A model generated the notes under the pieces. The model was not told the DNA's origin. It saw only the letters and a list, made by a program, of their open reading frames with translations, and made no database searches. A stretch of 64,000 bases of DNA, taken from RH-AL1 sp965214415 (lineage in GTDB: Bacteria; Pseudomonadota; Alphaproteobacteria; Rhizobiales; Beijerinckiaceae). The stretch covers positions 124,001 through 188,000 of the forward strand of contig CBDCBQ010000003.1 in assembly GCA_965214415.1 (NCBI GenBank), written 5' to 3'. The position numbers and the translations under genes are program-made. This document shows positions 1 through 8,780 of this stretch, in pieces; the first letter of the stretch is position 1, and each line of letters begins with the position of its first letter.

Positions 1-2
1 GG

Positions 3-641
3 GCGATGGTCGCGCAGAAGGCCAAGAGCGACAAGCTGAACGATACCCCCGGCTTCAGCGCCAAGATGGAATATGTGCAGGACAAGGTGCTGATGGAGGC
101 GATGCTGACGCGCATCGCGAAGGGCGCCACGAGCGACGCCGAGCTGCACAAGATCTACGACGACGCCGCCAAGCAGCAGAAGCCCGAGCCCGAGATCCAT
201 GCCCGCCACATCCTGGTGGTGACCGAAGCCGACGCCCAGGCGGTGCTGAAGCGGCTGAAAAGCGGCGAGGATTTCGGCAAGGTCGCCAAGGAGGTGTCGA
301 AGGACCCGGGCTCGCAGGGCCCCGAAGCCGGCGACCTCGGCTGGTTCACCAAGGAGAAGATGGTGCCGGCGTTTGCCGACGCCGCCTTCAAGCTGCAGCA
401 GGGGCAGCTGTCCGATCCGGTCAAGACGCAGTTCGGCTGGCACATCATTCAGGTCGAGGGCAAACGCGAGAAGAGCTTCCCCCCCTTCGACCAGGTGAAG
501 GACCAGATCCAGCGCTACGCGATCCAGAAGGCGCAGAGCGAGATGATCATGACCCTGCGCAAGTCGGCCAAGGTTGAGCGGACGGCGGCGGCGCCGCCCG
601 AGGCGCCGGAGATGGCGCCGACGCAGGGCGGCGATAAGTAG
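3..641 (+). CDS. Parvulin-type peptidyl-prolyl isomerase (5' end cut by window)
   Basis: The frame is open to the left edge, so the N-terminus, probably with signal peptide and SurA-like region, lies outside the window. The visible 212 residues contain a rotamase (PpiC/parvulin) domain at about residues 62-155, starting at EIHARHILV and ending at FGWHIIQVEGK, which are family hallmarks. A C-terminal helix and an Ala/Pro-rich tail follow. Proteins of this type catalyse cis-trans isomerisation of prolyl bonds, usually for secreted or outer-membrane proteins in the periplasm. The methionine at position 6 is an internal codon rather than a convincing start. The domain call is firm; the exact subfamily is not. 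Confidence 0.88.
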   Translation, partial: AMVAQKAKSDKLNDTPGFSAKMEYVQDKVLMEAMLTRIAKGATSDAELHKIYDDAAKQQKPEPEIHARHILVVTEADAQAVLKRLKSGEDFGKVAKEVSKDPGSQGPEAGDLGWFTKEKMVPAFADAAFKLQQGQLSDPVKTQFGWHIIQVEGKREKSFPPFDQVKDQIQRYAIQKAQSEMIMTLRKSAKVERTAAAPPEAPEMAPTQGGDK

Positions 642-770
642 CGGCGGGGATAAGTCGCCGCGCCACCCTTGCATGCCCCGCTCTTCGGCGGGACAAGCGG
701 GCAGGCTGACGAGTGTTCAAGCGTCGCCAATTCGGGTTCGTCACCTCTGGTCGCTCACCTCTGGTCCGTC

Positions 771-1304
771 ATGCCCCGCCTTTTCACGGGTCTCGAGCTC
801 CCGGGCAGCCTCGCCACGCAGCTGTCGCTGATGCGCGGCGGCCTTTCGGGCGCCCGTTGGATCGACTCCGAGAATTATCACCTGACGCTGCGCTTCATCG
901 GCGATGTCGACGAGCGCGCCGCTCAGGACGTGCATGGCGTGCTGGAACGCATTCGCCGGGCGCCGTTCACCGTGACGCTGGAGCATCTGCATGCCTTTGG
1001 TGGCGACAGGCCGCGGGCGATCGTCGCCGCCGCCCGGCCGACGTCGCCGCTGGTCGAGTTGCAGGCCGAGCAGGAGCGGCTGATCCGGCGCGTCGGTCTG
1101 CCGGCGGAAACCCGCAAGTTCGCACCCCATGTCACGTTGGCGCGGCTGCGCCAGGCCTCGCCGATGGCGGTCGCGAACTATCTGTCCGTGCGCGGCTGGC
1201 TGTCCTCGCTGGCGTTCGAGGTCGACCATTTCACCTTGTTTTCAGCGCGCGATTCGGTCGGCGGCGGCCCCTATGTCGCCGAGGCGATCTATCCTCTGGA
1301 CTGA
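771..1304 (+). CDS. thpR: RNA 2',3'-cyclic phosphodiesterase (2'-5' RNA ligase family)
   Basis: A 177-residue protein of the 2H phosphoesterase superfamily. It has both His-x-Thr motifs: HLTLRFIGD near residue 40 and HVTLARL near residue 120. The two histidines form the active site that hydrolyses 2',3'-cyclic phosphodiester ends of RNA. Length is normal for ThpR. I chose the ATG at 771 because it gives the usual family N-terminus (PRLFTGLELP); an in-frame start at 669 would add 34 low-complexity residues. No operon partner is evident. Confidence 0.88.
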   Translation: MPRLFTGLELPGSLATQLSLMRGGLSGARWIDSENYHLTLRFIGDVDERAAQDVHGVLERIRRAPFTVTLEHLHAFGGDRPRAIVAAARPTSPLVELQAEQERLIRRVGLPAETRKFAPHVTLARLRQASPMAVANYLSVRGWLSSLAFEVDHFTLFSARDSVGGGPYVAEAIYPLD

Positions 1305-1313
1305 GATGTTCGA

Positions 1314-2396
1314 ATGGCGAGATGGTTTTTAATCCTACCTTTTTGCGCGAGCCTGATCGCGGTGTCGATCGCGTCCGGACGTGCGGCGGAGACGCCATCG
1401 ACGACCAAGATGTTCGAGGGCTGGACGGCGACCTGCAACAACGTCAAGGCCTGCGTGGTCATCGGCACGGCGCAGGACGATCTTTTCTATGTCCGTATCG
1501 CGCGCGCGGCCGGCGTCGCGGCGCCACCCGAGGTCAAGATCGTGCTCGCGGCCCAAGAACCCTTCAAGGGCACCTCGCCCGCGTTTCGCCTCACGGCGGT
1601 GACGGGCGATCGCCGCGCGGTGCTCGGGCCCTTTCCCGCTGTTGTCACCGACGATGACGCGAGCATCCTCTCCGTGGCTGTTGGGCCGGGCGAGCCTAGC
1701 CTCGGCTTCATCGACGCGATTCGTGATGCGACGACGCTCGACTACGCGCTGTTGACCAGCCAGGGCAGCCTGGACCTGAAAGGACTGGCGGCCGCGCTGC
1801 GCTTCGTCGATGCGGCACAGGGCCGCGAGGGGACGCCGACCGCGTTGGTCGCGCGTGGCATGACGCCGATCGGGCAGGTGCCGGCGCCGCCGGAGCCGCC
1901 GACGGTCGAGGCCGCATCCGCCGGAGCGGCGGCCGCGATCGATAAGCCGACCTTTTCAAAGGCCCTGATCGATATGGCCGCAACGGTTTGCGACGCCGAA
2001 GTCGTCAAGGATCAAGCCGATGCGGCCGCATGGCGGCTGGCTCCGGGCACGATCCTTGTCATGTTGCCGTGCTCGCAAGGCGCCTACAACGTGTCGAGTG
2101 CGCTCTTTACGACGAACGCCGATGGTGGCGACCCGCAGGCCTTGGTGCTGCCGCGCCCGCCGACGGCACAGGCGTCGGACGAGGCGGCCAATGTTGCCGT
2201 CAACGCGAGCTTCGATCCCAAATCGATGGAGCTCAGCTCGCTCGAGAAGGGACGGGGGCTCGGCGATTGTGGGACAGCCGCGACATGGGTCTGGACCGGG
2301 CGTCGGTTCGAACTGACCCAGGCCTCATCGCTCGAAGCGTGTCCCGGCGCCTTGCCGGAGGACTGGCCGAGCGTCTACCTCGCGCGGCGTAAGTAA
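1314..2396 (+). CDS. DUF1176 family secreted protein
   Basis: A 360-residue protein with an N-terminal signal peptide ending around ASGRAAE. The C-terminal part has features I associate with the DUF1176 family: GRGLGDCG, then WVWTGRRFELT, a late cysteine and DWPSVY. Scattered cysteines (in TCNNVKAC, TVCDAE, LPCSQG and LEACPG) suggest disulfides in the periplasm. The gene starts 9 bases after thpR and may be co-transcribed with it. No catalytic function is known for this family and none is proposed. Confidence 0.75.
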   Translation: MARWFLILPFCASLIAVSIASGRAAETPSTTKMFEGWTATCNNVKACVVIGTAQDDLFYVRIARAAGVAAPPEVKIVLAAQEPFKGTSPAFRLTAVTGDRRAVLGPFPAVVTDDDASILSVAVGPGEPSLGFIDAIRDATTLDYALLTSQGSLDLKGLAAALRFVDAAQGREGTPTALVARGMTPIGQVPAPPEPPTVEAASAGAAAAIDKPTFSKALIDMAATVCDAEVVKDQADAAAWRLAPGTILVMLPCSQGAYNVSSALFTTNADGGDPQALVLPRPPTAQASDEAANVAVNASFDPKSMELSSLEKGRGLGDCGTAATWVWTGRRFELTQASSLEACPGALPEDWPSVYLARRK

Positions 2397-2644
2397 CGGT
2401 CGGCGGCGGAGTTATCTTCGCCAAAAAAGAGCAAAAATCGCACCCCCAACCCCAAGTACAACCGCCGCTAGCATCAGTGCCGTAGTCCGATCCATGATCG
2501 ACAAGGCTAAACGTGTCTCGGAGATTCGCATAGACGACGTAAGTCGAATTTGGCGACGCACCATTATTACACCCTGCAACCAGTATAGTTCCGAAGGGTC
2601 GGCGCTGCACGCAATGGTTGCTCAGCTCGGGCGCGGACGGACGC
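2397..2644. other. Intergenic region without a recognised gene
   Basis: The roughly 250 bases between the DUF1176 gene and the terminator of the orphan pqqA hold no frame with coding character. The composition is more AT-rich and irregular than the flanking genes. No repeat or RNA gene was recognised. Confidence 0.5.
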
Positions 2645-2670
2645 AAAAAAAAAGCGCCCCGCAGGGCGCT
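2645..2670 (-). terminator. Rho-independent terminator of orphan pqqA
   Basis: On the minus strand a 7-bp stem (AGCGCCC with GGGCGCT, loop CGCA) is followed directly by a run of nine T. It lies about 26 bases after the stop codon of the minus-strand pqqA copy, which suggests that this tiny gene is a monocistronic unit. Confidence 0.85.
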
Positions 2671-2695
2671 CTTTCGAAGGCTCGAAACGAAGTGC

Positions 2696-2785
2696 CTAGA
2701 ACAGCACGTCGAGGTCGGCCGACTCGTAGCTCGTGACTTCCATGCCGACGCAGATCTCTTCGACGATCGGTGTGTTCCAGCTCAT
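2696..2785 (-). CDS. pqqA: PqqA precursor peptide, second orphan copy
   Basis: A 29-residue peptide beginning MSWNTPIVEEICVGMEVTSY. Glu16 and Tyr20, the two residues that PqqE crosslinks and that become PQQ, are both present and correctly spaced. It differs from the copy heading the pqq operon (58946-59035) at a few positions (N4I, T5A and the C-terminus DVLF against TVEF). No pqq biosynthesis gene adjoins it. It has its own terminator, and 71 bases upstream lies the CTAAGAAAC motif also found upstream of xoxF. Extra pqqA copies occur in other methylotrophs, where they raise or make redundant the supply of precursor. Confidence 0.92.
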   Translation of the reverse strand: MSWNTPIVEEICVGMEVTSYESADLDVLF

Positions 2786-2855
2786 GGCGCGTGCCCCTTT
2801 GTTTGAACGACGATGCACTCTGTGTACCCGGACCGGGAAAAAGCACCACTGAGGT

Positions 2856-2864
2856 GTTTCTTAG
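2856..2864 (-). promoter_or_regulatory. CTAAGAAAC motif upstream of orphan pqqA
   Basis: On the minus strand this reads CTAAGAAAC, identical to a 9-mer upstream of xoxF at 51037-51045 and similar to TTAGAGAAAC upstream of the operon pqqA at 59081-59090. It contains the hexamer AAGAAA, which I recall being reported in methanol-oxidation promoters of Methylobacterium extorquens. A regulatory role is inference. Confidence 0.4.
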
Positions 2865-2906
2865 AATTCCTATATCGTTCGGGGGATATCGCCGCGGCAT
2901 GGGCTT

Positions 2907-4001
2907 TCAGTCGGTCAGTGGCGCCCCGTCGCGCACCGCGTCGCGAATAAGGCCATGCATGAAACCGAGCTTTCCGATCACCGGCGGCGACAGAACGAAA
3001 GGATAGAGTTCGTCCCTGCCCATGGTCCGGTTCAGGGAATTCAACGCCGTCGACACCGGCAGCCAAACAGCGATCAGCGATCCGATGTCAGGCGCGTCGT
3101 AGGGGTCGATGCCGTAGGCGACAGCGAATTCATGATCGCGGTCGACGGCCGGGGCGAGCTTCAGGTCGTAGGCCTTCGCCATCTCCATCGTGTCGACGAT
3201 ATGAAGGTAATGCGCCCAGGTCTCCGCGAAATCCTCCCAGGCATGCGAGGTCGCGTAGGTCGAGACATAATGCTCCTGCCAGTCGGGTGGGGCGCCCTGC
3301 TCGTAATGGCGCTTCAAGGCCTCCTGATAGTCCTCCTCGTCGTCGCCGAACACGGCGCGGCATTCCGCGAGCTTGCCGCCGTCGCGCACCAGCCGATCCC
3401 AGACGTAATGCCCGACCTCGTGCCGAAAGTGACCGAGCAGCGTGCGGTAGGGCTCGCCCATCATCTTGCGGCGCAGCTCGCGCTCGGCGTCGTCGGCCTC
3501 GCTCAAGGCGATCGTGACGACGCCGTCGTCGTGGCCCGTCATCACCTTCTGGCCCTGCGGGTTCGGGTAGTCCGCCAAGAATTTGAAGACGAGCGGCTCG
3601 TGCGCGGCGTTCAAGTCGATCGCCCCGGTCAGGCCGATCCGGCAGAGCGAATAGAACAGCCGGTGCTTGGCATGCTCGATCTTGCGCCAGGCAACCTGGT
3701 GCTCGAAATCGGTCAGCTCCGGGATCACGCGGTTATGCCGACAGGCTTCGCAAAAGATCTGCCCCGCGGCAACGTCGACCAGCCAGTTGCAAACGTCATG
3801 CACGGCGTTAGCGCAGAGCCGAAACGGGCCGCCCGGCTTACCGACCGCGACCCAGGTGTCGCCAGTGCTGTCGGAGGCCGGCTCCAGGGCGTCCAGCGTC
3901 TGCCGCGCCGCATGAAAACCAAGCGCATGCCCGCATCGCTCGCAGCGGACGTTCTCGAAATATAGGATCTGCCCGCAGTTCTGGCACGAGAAGAGCCGCA
4001 T
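2907..4001 (-). CDS. Putative zinc-binding metallopeptidase with N-terminal zinc ribbon
   Basis: A 364-residue protein. The N-terminus has two CxxC pairs (CQNCG near residue 6 and CERCG near residue 19), typical of a zinc ribbon, and a further CEAC pair near residue 85. A metallopeptidase motif, HEVGHYVWD, sits mid-protein in HFRHEVGHY, with an acidic GDDEEDYQE segment and a WEDFAETWAHYLH segment after it that could supply further metal ligands. The arrangement matches the family annotated as putative zinc-binding metallopeptidase; its substrate is unknown. I chose the ATG at 4001 because it places the zinc ribbon at the N-terminus. The gene is divergent from the membrane-protein gene at 4336. 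Confidence 0.82.
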   Translation of the reverse strand: MRLFSCQNCGQILYFENVRCERCGHALGFHAARQTLDALEPASDSTGDTWVAVGKPGGPFRLCANAVHDVCNWLVDVAAGQIFCEACRHNRVIPELTDFEHQVAWRKIEHAKHRLFYSLCRIGLTGAIDLNAAHEPLVFKFLADYPNPQGQKVMTGHDDGVVTIALSEADDAERELRRKMMGEPYRTLLGHFRHEVGHYVWDRLVRDGGKLAECRAVFGDDEEDYQEALKRHYEQGAPPDWQEHYVSTYATSHAWEDFAETWAHYLHIVDTMEMAKAYDLKLAPAVDRDHEFAVAYGIDPYDAPDIGSLIAVWLPVSTALNSLNRTMGRDELYPFVLSPPVIGKLGFMHGLIRDAVRDGAPLTD

Positions 4002-4335
4002 CGACGTATTCCGTTGAAATGGCTGATCGATCGACAAATAAACCGCTGCGCGACAGGCGAGTTCCGCCGTGCAGACCCGGCTGGATTTCCCGTGCAAGCG
4101 GCATGGTGATCGGGTTCGCACGCCGTGTGATCAGCTTTCGTTCAGAAAGATCGTGGCACAGAGCGGTCCGACGCGCGGGCAACGCGCGCGGACTTCGCAA
4201 TTGCAGCATGGGTGTGGTCTGGCGCCCATAGCACGTGCGGAATCAGGGTGGTAACAGCACGCTCGCGGCTCCGAGCGCGTAGGGGAGCGGCGACAGGGCG
4301 GGATCTCGAGGTCTCATGCTGCAACAGGACCGATC
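4002..4335. other. Divergent intergenic region
   Basis: This 334-base gap lies between two divergently transcribed genes and must hold both promoters. Short frames exist on both strands, but none resembles a protein family or has a convincing ribosome-binding site. No repeat or RNA gene was seen. Confidence 0.5.
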
Positions 4336-6048
4336 ATGACCGTCGACGCCTCGTACGCTTCAGCGAGCTCCTATCGTGCCGCCGCGACCAAGCGCGAGTG
4401 GAGCACCGTTCAAGCCGTGATGATCTTCACGGTGTTCCTCCTGATCTCGATCATCCCGCTCCTGACGCATCCGTTGCCGCCGCTCGAGGACTACGCGAAT
4501 CACGTCTCGCGCATGCAGGTTCTCGCCGACCACGGCCAGAACCCGAACCTCGCCAAGTACTACGAGATCGATTGGGAGGTGCTGCCCAACCTGATGATGG
4601 ACCTCATCGTCCCGCAGATCGCGCGTTACGTGAACGTCTATCTCGCCGGGCAGATCTTCACGGTCGCGATCTTCACGCTGATCATGTCAGGCACGTTCGC
4701 GCTCAACCGCGCCCTGTTCAAGCGCTGGTCGATGCTGCCGCTGATCGCCTTCCCGCTGCTCTACAACTACATGTTCTTGATCGGCGTGATGAACTACTTC
4801 TTCGGCATCGGCCTCTCGTTGTGGGGCCTCGCCGCCTGGATCCAGCTGCGGAACCGCCCCTGGCCGCTACGCTACGTCGTCTCGGCTCTGATCGCGTTCG
4901 CGCTCTATCTCTGCCACCTGTTCGCGGTCGGCGTGTACGGTCTCGGGCTGATGGCCTTCGAGGTCTGGTTCGCGCTCTCGATCGATCGGGCGCCCTGGCC
5001 GCATCGCGCCGCGCGGTTCTGCGCCGCCGGCATCCCCTTCCTGCCGCTCGTGCCGTTTCTGCTGACCAGCTCGACCTGGGGTCACGCCAAGGAGTGGGAC
5101 TGGCAATCCCTCGGCAAGCTCGACGGGCTGGTCTTCGTCGTCGAGACCTATTCCGACATCGTCGCCTTCCTCCTGGCCGCGGTCGTCGTCGTCGCCGGCA
5201 TCTGGGCCGCGCGCCATCGCATGCTGCGCGTTCACCCGCTTCTGATGCCGCTCTTGGTGACGGGTGCGATCGTCTACATGGCGATGCCGCGCATGCTGTT
5301 CGCGAGCTACCTCGCCGATCAGCGGCTGCCGATCGCGATCGCCTTCATGGTGGTCGCCTGCTTCCGGGTCGAGATGCGGCAGGAGTTCGTGCGCCGGCTG
5401 TTCCTCGTCGGTACGCTCGGCTTGCTCGGCGCTCGCGTGGCCGAGGTCGATATCGCCTGGGCCAATGCCGAGCCGGGCACGCTCGAGATGCGCGAATCGC
5501 TGCGCAAGGTGCAGCGCGGTTCGAAGATCCTCGTCGCCTACATGGACAACAACATGCCCAACGAGGTCGAGCATCTCGGTCTCGTGCACGCCGTGTCCTT
5601 GGCGATCATCGAGCGGCAGGCACTGATCACGACGGCCTTCACGACCAACGGCAAGCAGATCATGCACGTTCGGCCGGAGTATCAGAAGATGGTCGACACC
5701 GAGGACGGCACGCCGCCGACCATCGACCAGCTGGTGATCGACGCCGTCGGCCGCTCGACGGACCAGACGCCGTACTGGCACGACTGGCTGAAGAAGTACG
5801 ACTACGTCTATCTGCTGTTCACCGACGAGGATTCCGACAACCCGATGCCGGACAAGCTGAAGACCATGTACGAGGGCGAGAATTTCCAGCTCTACCGCAT
5901 CATCAAGCCGGGCATGGACGTCAACGCGATGGATACGCCGAAGAAGCCGATCAAGCTCAACGCCGCCGCGACCGCCGCGCAGGCCGCGGGGCAGCCCGCC
6001 CCCGCGCCCGTGGGGCCGAGACCGGCGCCCGCGGCCTCGAAACCCTAG
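4336..6048 (+). CDS. Multi-pass membrane protein, GT-C-like, function unknown
   Basis: A 570-residue protein with about ten predicted membrane segments between residues 25 and 380. A soluble domain of about 170 residues follows, and then a Pro/Ala-rich tail. After the first membrane segment comes a periplasmic loop with PLPPLEDYANH; the acidic residue and histidine there recall the first-loop motif of GT-C glycosyltransferases, although overall identity is not recognisable. The C-terminal soluble part (KILVAYMDNN to YRIIKPG) matches nothing I know. It could be a polyprenyl-sugar transferase or a related cell-envelope protein. The gene ends six bases before argJ, so the two may be co-transcribed. 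Confidence 0.6.
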   Translation: MTVDASYASASSYRAAATKREWSTVQAVMIFTVFLLISIIPLLTHPLPPLEDYANHVSRMQVLADHGQNPNLAKYYEIDWEVLPNLMMDLIVPQIARYVNVYLAGQIFTVAIFTLIMSGTFALNRALFKRWSMLPLIAFPLLYNYMFLIGVMNYFFGIGLSLWGLAAWIQLRNRPWPLRYVVSALIAFALYLCHLFAVGVYGLGLMAFEVWFALSIDRAPWPHRAARFCAAGIPFLPLVPFLLTSSTWGHAKEWDWQSLGKLDGLVFVVETYSDIVAFLLAAVVVVAGIWAARHRMLRVHPLLMPLLVTGAIVYMAMPRMLFASYLADQRLPIAIAFMVVACFRVEMRQEFVRRLFLVGTLGLLGARVAEVDIAWANAEPGTLEMRESLRKVQRGSKILVAYMDNNMPNEVEHLGLVHAVSLAIIERQALITTAFTTNGKQIMHVRPEYQKMVDTEDGTPPTIDQLVIDAVGRSTDQTPYWHDWLKKYDYVYLLFTDEDSDNPMPDKLKTMYEGENFQLYRIIKPGMDVNAMDTPKKPIKLNAAATAAQAAGQPAPAPVGPRPAPAASKP

Positions 6049-6054
6049 CCGCGC

Positions 6055-7287
6055 ATGGTCTCCCCGCTCGCTCCCGCCTCCGTCCCCGAGATGCCGCCCG
6101 TCGCGGGCCTGCGCTTCGCGACGGGCGCGGCCGGCATCCGCTACAAGGGCCGCACCGACGTGATGCTGGCGCTGTTCGACAAGGGCACGCGGGTGGCGGG
6201 CGTGTTCACAAGCTCGAAGTGCCCCTCGGCGCCGGTCGATTGGTGCCGCGCCCGCCTCGCCGGCGGTCGGGCTCGCGCGCTCCTGGTCAATTCCGGCAAC
6301 GCCAACGCCTTCACCGGCAAGACTGGCGCCGACGCGGCCGCCTTCTCCGCCAGGCTGTGCGCCACCGCCGTCGGCGTGGCGGCGAAAGATATCTTCCTCG
6401 CCTCCACCGGCGTCATCGGCGAGCCGCTCGAGGCGGCGAAATTCGATGGAATCCTCGATACGCTGGTCGCCGAGGCGACGCCCGAGGGCATCAAGGACGC
6501 CGCCGCCGCCATCATGACGACCGACACGTTTCCGAAAGTCGCGACCGCGACGGCCGAGATCGGCGGCGTGCGGGTCACCGTCAACGGGATCGCCAAAGGG
6601 TCCGGCATGATCGCGCCGGACATGGCGACCATGCTCGCCTTCGTCTTCACCGACGCGCCGATCGCCGCGCCGGCGCTGCAGGCCATGCTGGGCAAGGCCG
6701 TCAAGACGAGCTTCAACGCGATCACAGTCGACAGCGACACCTCGACCTCCGACACGCTGCTCCTGTTCGCCACCGGCGCCGCCGCGAAGAAAGGTGCCCC
6801 GGAGATCGCCTCGGCCGGCGATCGGCGCCTGAAGGGCTTCAAGGCGGCGCTCGACACGGTGCTGCTCGATCTCGCGCACCAGGTCGTCAAGGACGGCGAG
6901 GGGGCGCGCAAATTCATCGAGATCACCGTCGAGGGCGCGCAGACCGACAAGGCGGCCAAGCGCATCGCGCTCTCGATCGCCAACTCGCCATTGGTGAAGA
7001 CCGCTGTCGCCGGCGAGGACGCCAACTGGGGGCGAGTCGTGATGGCCGTCGGCAAGGCCGGCGAGGCCGCCGATCGCGACAAGCTCGCGATCTGGTTCGG
7101 CGGCACCCGCGTCGCCTACAAAGGCCTGCGCGACCCGGCCTACGACGAAGCGCATGTCTCGACGCTGATGCGCGAGCCGCACGTGCCGATCAAGGTCGAC
7201 CTCGGCCTCGGCAAAGGCAAGGCGACGGTGTGGACCTGCGATTTGACGAAGGAGTACATCGCGATCAACGGCGACTATCGCTCGTGA
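6055..7287 (+). CDS. argJ: Bifunctional glutamate N-acetyltransferase / amino-acid N-acetyltransferase
   Basis: A 410-residue ArgJ/OAT-family enzyme of arginine biosynthesis. It transfers acetyl from N-acetylornithine to glutamate and may also use acetyl-CoA. The self-cleavage site is visible: Thr192 in MIAPDMATMLAF is the expected nucleophile that becomes the N-terminus of the beta chain. The conserved NSGNANAFTG and ANWGRVVMA motifs are present, as is the family C-terminal YIAINGDYRS. The stop overlaps the mutT start as GTGA, so the two are translationally coupled. Confidence 0.96.
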   Translation: MVSPLAPASVPEMPPVAGLRFATGAAGIRYKGRTDVMLALFDKGTRVAGVFTSSKCPSAPVDWCRARLAGGRARALLVNSGNANAFTGKTGADAAAFSARLCATAVGVAAKDIFLASTGVIGEPLEAAKFDGILDTLVAEATPEGIKDAAAAIMTTDTFPKVATATAEIGGVRVTVNGIAKGSGMIAPDMATMLAFVFTDAPIAAPALQAMLGKAVKTSFNAITVDSDTSTSDTLLLFATGAAAKKGAPEIASAGDRRLKGFKAALDTVLLDLAHQVVKDGEGARKFIEITVEGAQTDKAAKRIALSIANSPLVKTAVAGEDANWGRVVMAVGKAGEAADRDKLAIWFGGTRVAYKGLRDPAYDEAHVSTLMREPHVPIKVDLGLGKGKATVWTCDLTKEYIAINGDYRS

Positions 7288-7688
7288 CGCGTCTCGTCCT
7301 GGTGGTGGCGGCGGCGCTCGTCGACGTGGACGGTCGGGTGCTGGTCGCGCAACGGCCCGAGGGCAAAGCGCTGGCCGGATTGTGGGAGTTCCCGGGCGGC
7401 AAGTTGGAGCCCGGCGAGGGGCCGGAGGCGGCGCTGATCCGCGAGCTTGGCGAGGAGCTTGGCATTGCGGTCGAGGCGTCGTGTCTGGCGCCGCTGACCT
7501 TCGCCAGCCACGCCTATCCCGACATGCATTTGCTGATGCCGCTCTATGTCTGCAGGCGGTGGCTAGGGATCGCTCAGCCGCGAGAAGGGCAGGCGCTGCG
7601 GTGGGTGTGGCCGCGCGACTTGCGCGGTCTCGCGATGCCGCCGGCCGATGCGCCGCTGATCCCGCCGCTTGTGGAACTCCTCGGCTGA
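7284..7688 (+). CDS. mutT: Nudix hydrolase, MutT-type 8-oxo-dGTP diphosphatase
   Basis: A 134-residue Nudix protein with a complete Nudix box, GGKLEPGEGPEAALIRELGE followed by ELGI, fitting Gx5Ex7REUxEExGU. MutT enzymes hydrolyse 8-oxo-dGTP and so prevent A:T to C:G transversions. The GTG start at 7284 overlaps the argJ stop by four bases. The argJ-mutT pairing is common in Hyphomicrobiales. No downstream gene is coupled to it. Confidence 0.9.
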   Translation: MTRLVLVVAAALVDVDGRVLVAQRPEGKALAGLWEFPGGKLEPGEGPEAALIRELGEELGIAVEASCLAPLTFASHAYPDMHLLMPLYVCRRWLGIAQPREGQALRWVWPRDLRGLAMPPADAPLIPPLVELLG

Positions 7689-7861
7689 GAGCCGAAACCC
7701 GTGTCGTTACCAGGACGAAACTTCATTTGATAATGTCTGGAACGTTTTGTGTCTTTTTACGGTTTTAAGGCACAACCAAGGCGGCTATCTCTGACGTTCG
7801 ACAGAGAGGCCATTGCCCGCACCGTGAAAGAGGCCCCCGCGTCGGGCCGTGGTCCAAAGAC

Positions 7862-8071
7862 ATGCGCATATTTGACGAGCAGCAGCTCAATTCGATTGAC
7901 CGGGCCGAGCGGATGGGGCGTCTCGAGACGCCGTCCATGGCCGGCTACCGGCATGGCATGTCCTCGTTTTCCGTGATCAGCCGGAAGCTGGGCGCCCTTT
8001 ACGATGTGCCGTCGGATAGTCGTCGCGACATCGAGGCGGCGCTCCAGACGCTGGACTCCAAGCTGGACTGA
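7862..8071 (+). CDS. Small hypothetical protein (69 aa)
   Basis: A 69-residue soluble protein, rich in charged residues, with no signal peptide or membrane segment. It begins MRIFDEQQLN and ends in an amphipathic stretch, DIEAALQTLDSKLD. Codon use is like that of its neighbours, and the gene stands alone in a 400-base gap between mutT and efp (which is convergent). I do not recognise the family. Confidence 0.55.
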   Translation: MRIFDEQQLNSIDRAERMGRLETPSMAGYRHGMSSFSVISRKLGALYDVPSDSRRDIEAALQTLDSKLD

Positions 8072-8089
8072 CGCGAGACAGTCGCCCGC

Positions 8090-8659
8090 CTAGTCTTTGG
8101 CACGCTCGACGTAAGAGCCATCTTCAGTCTGAACTACAACGCGTGTGCCTGTCGCGATATGCGGCGGCACCATGATGCGCGCGCCATTCGACAGTTTCGC
8201 CGGCTTATACGATGACGAGGCGGTCTGGCCCTTCATCGCCGGCTCCGTCTCCATGATCTCCAGGGTGACCCGCGCCGGTAGCGAGATGCCGACGGGCGTC
8301 CCGTTGAACATCGACAGCACGCAGACCATGCCCTCCTGCAGATAGACGGCCTGGTCGCCGAGAACCTCGTCCGGAACGATGACCTGGTCGTAGGTCTCCT
8401 GGTTCATGAACGTGCAGCCGTCGGCGTCCTTGTAGAGATACGAGAAATTCGAGTCCTCGACGAAGGCACGCTCGACCTGCTCGGTCGTCTTGTAGCGATC
8501 GGTCGTCTTCACGCCGTCCGACAGGCGGCGCATGTCGATCTGCGTCGTCGGCGTGCCCTTGCCAGGGTGAAAGCTCTCCGCGGTCAGGACGACATAGAGC
8601 TGACCATCGTCTCGCTCCAGGATGTTGCCCTTACGAATCGAACTGGCGATGACTTTCAC
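8090..8659 (-). CDS. efp: Translation elongation factor P
   Basis: A 189-residue EF-P with its three beta-barrel domains. The tip loop reads HPGKGTP with the modifiable lysine at position 34, as in EF-Ps that carry beta-lysine. EF-P binds between the P and E sites of the ribosome and relieves stalling at polyproline. The start is GTG at 8659, because KVIASSIRKGN is the conserved N-terminus; longer frames upstream are not homologous. The gene is divergent from epmA, whose product, with EpmB, installs the lysine modification, so the full pathway sits in 2.8 kb. Confidence 0.97.
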   Translation of the reverse strand: MKVIASSIRKGNILERDDGQLYVVLTAESFHPGKGTPTTQIDMRRLSDGVKTTDRYKTTEQVERAFVEDSNFSYLYKDADGCTFMNQETYDQVIVPDEVLGDQAVYLQEGMVCVLSMFNGTPVGISLPARVTLEIMETEPAMKGQTASSSYKPAKLSNGARIMVPPHIATGTRVVVQTEDGSYVERAKD

Positions 8660-8780
8660 GGACAAGCCCTTATAGAAAACGGGAATGGCATCGCCTGCGC
8701 ATGCGCTGTGCGGGTATGGCGGATGGATATGCGGTGCCCTCGCTAGCCGTGTTCCGCGCCCCTTTTCAAGCGAAATAAAG

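Noticed and set aside
4867..7182. A 771-residue minus-strand open frame over the membrane-protein and argJ genes
   Set aside because: It is an Arg/His/Gly-rich antisense frame of high-GC genes without domains; similar long antisense frames occur across 10846-13278 and elsewhere.
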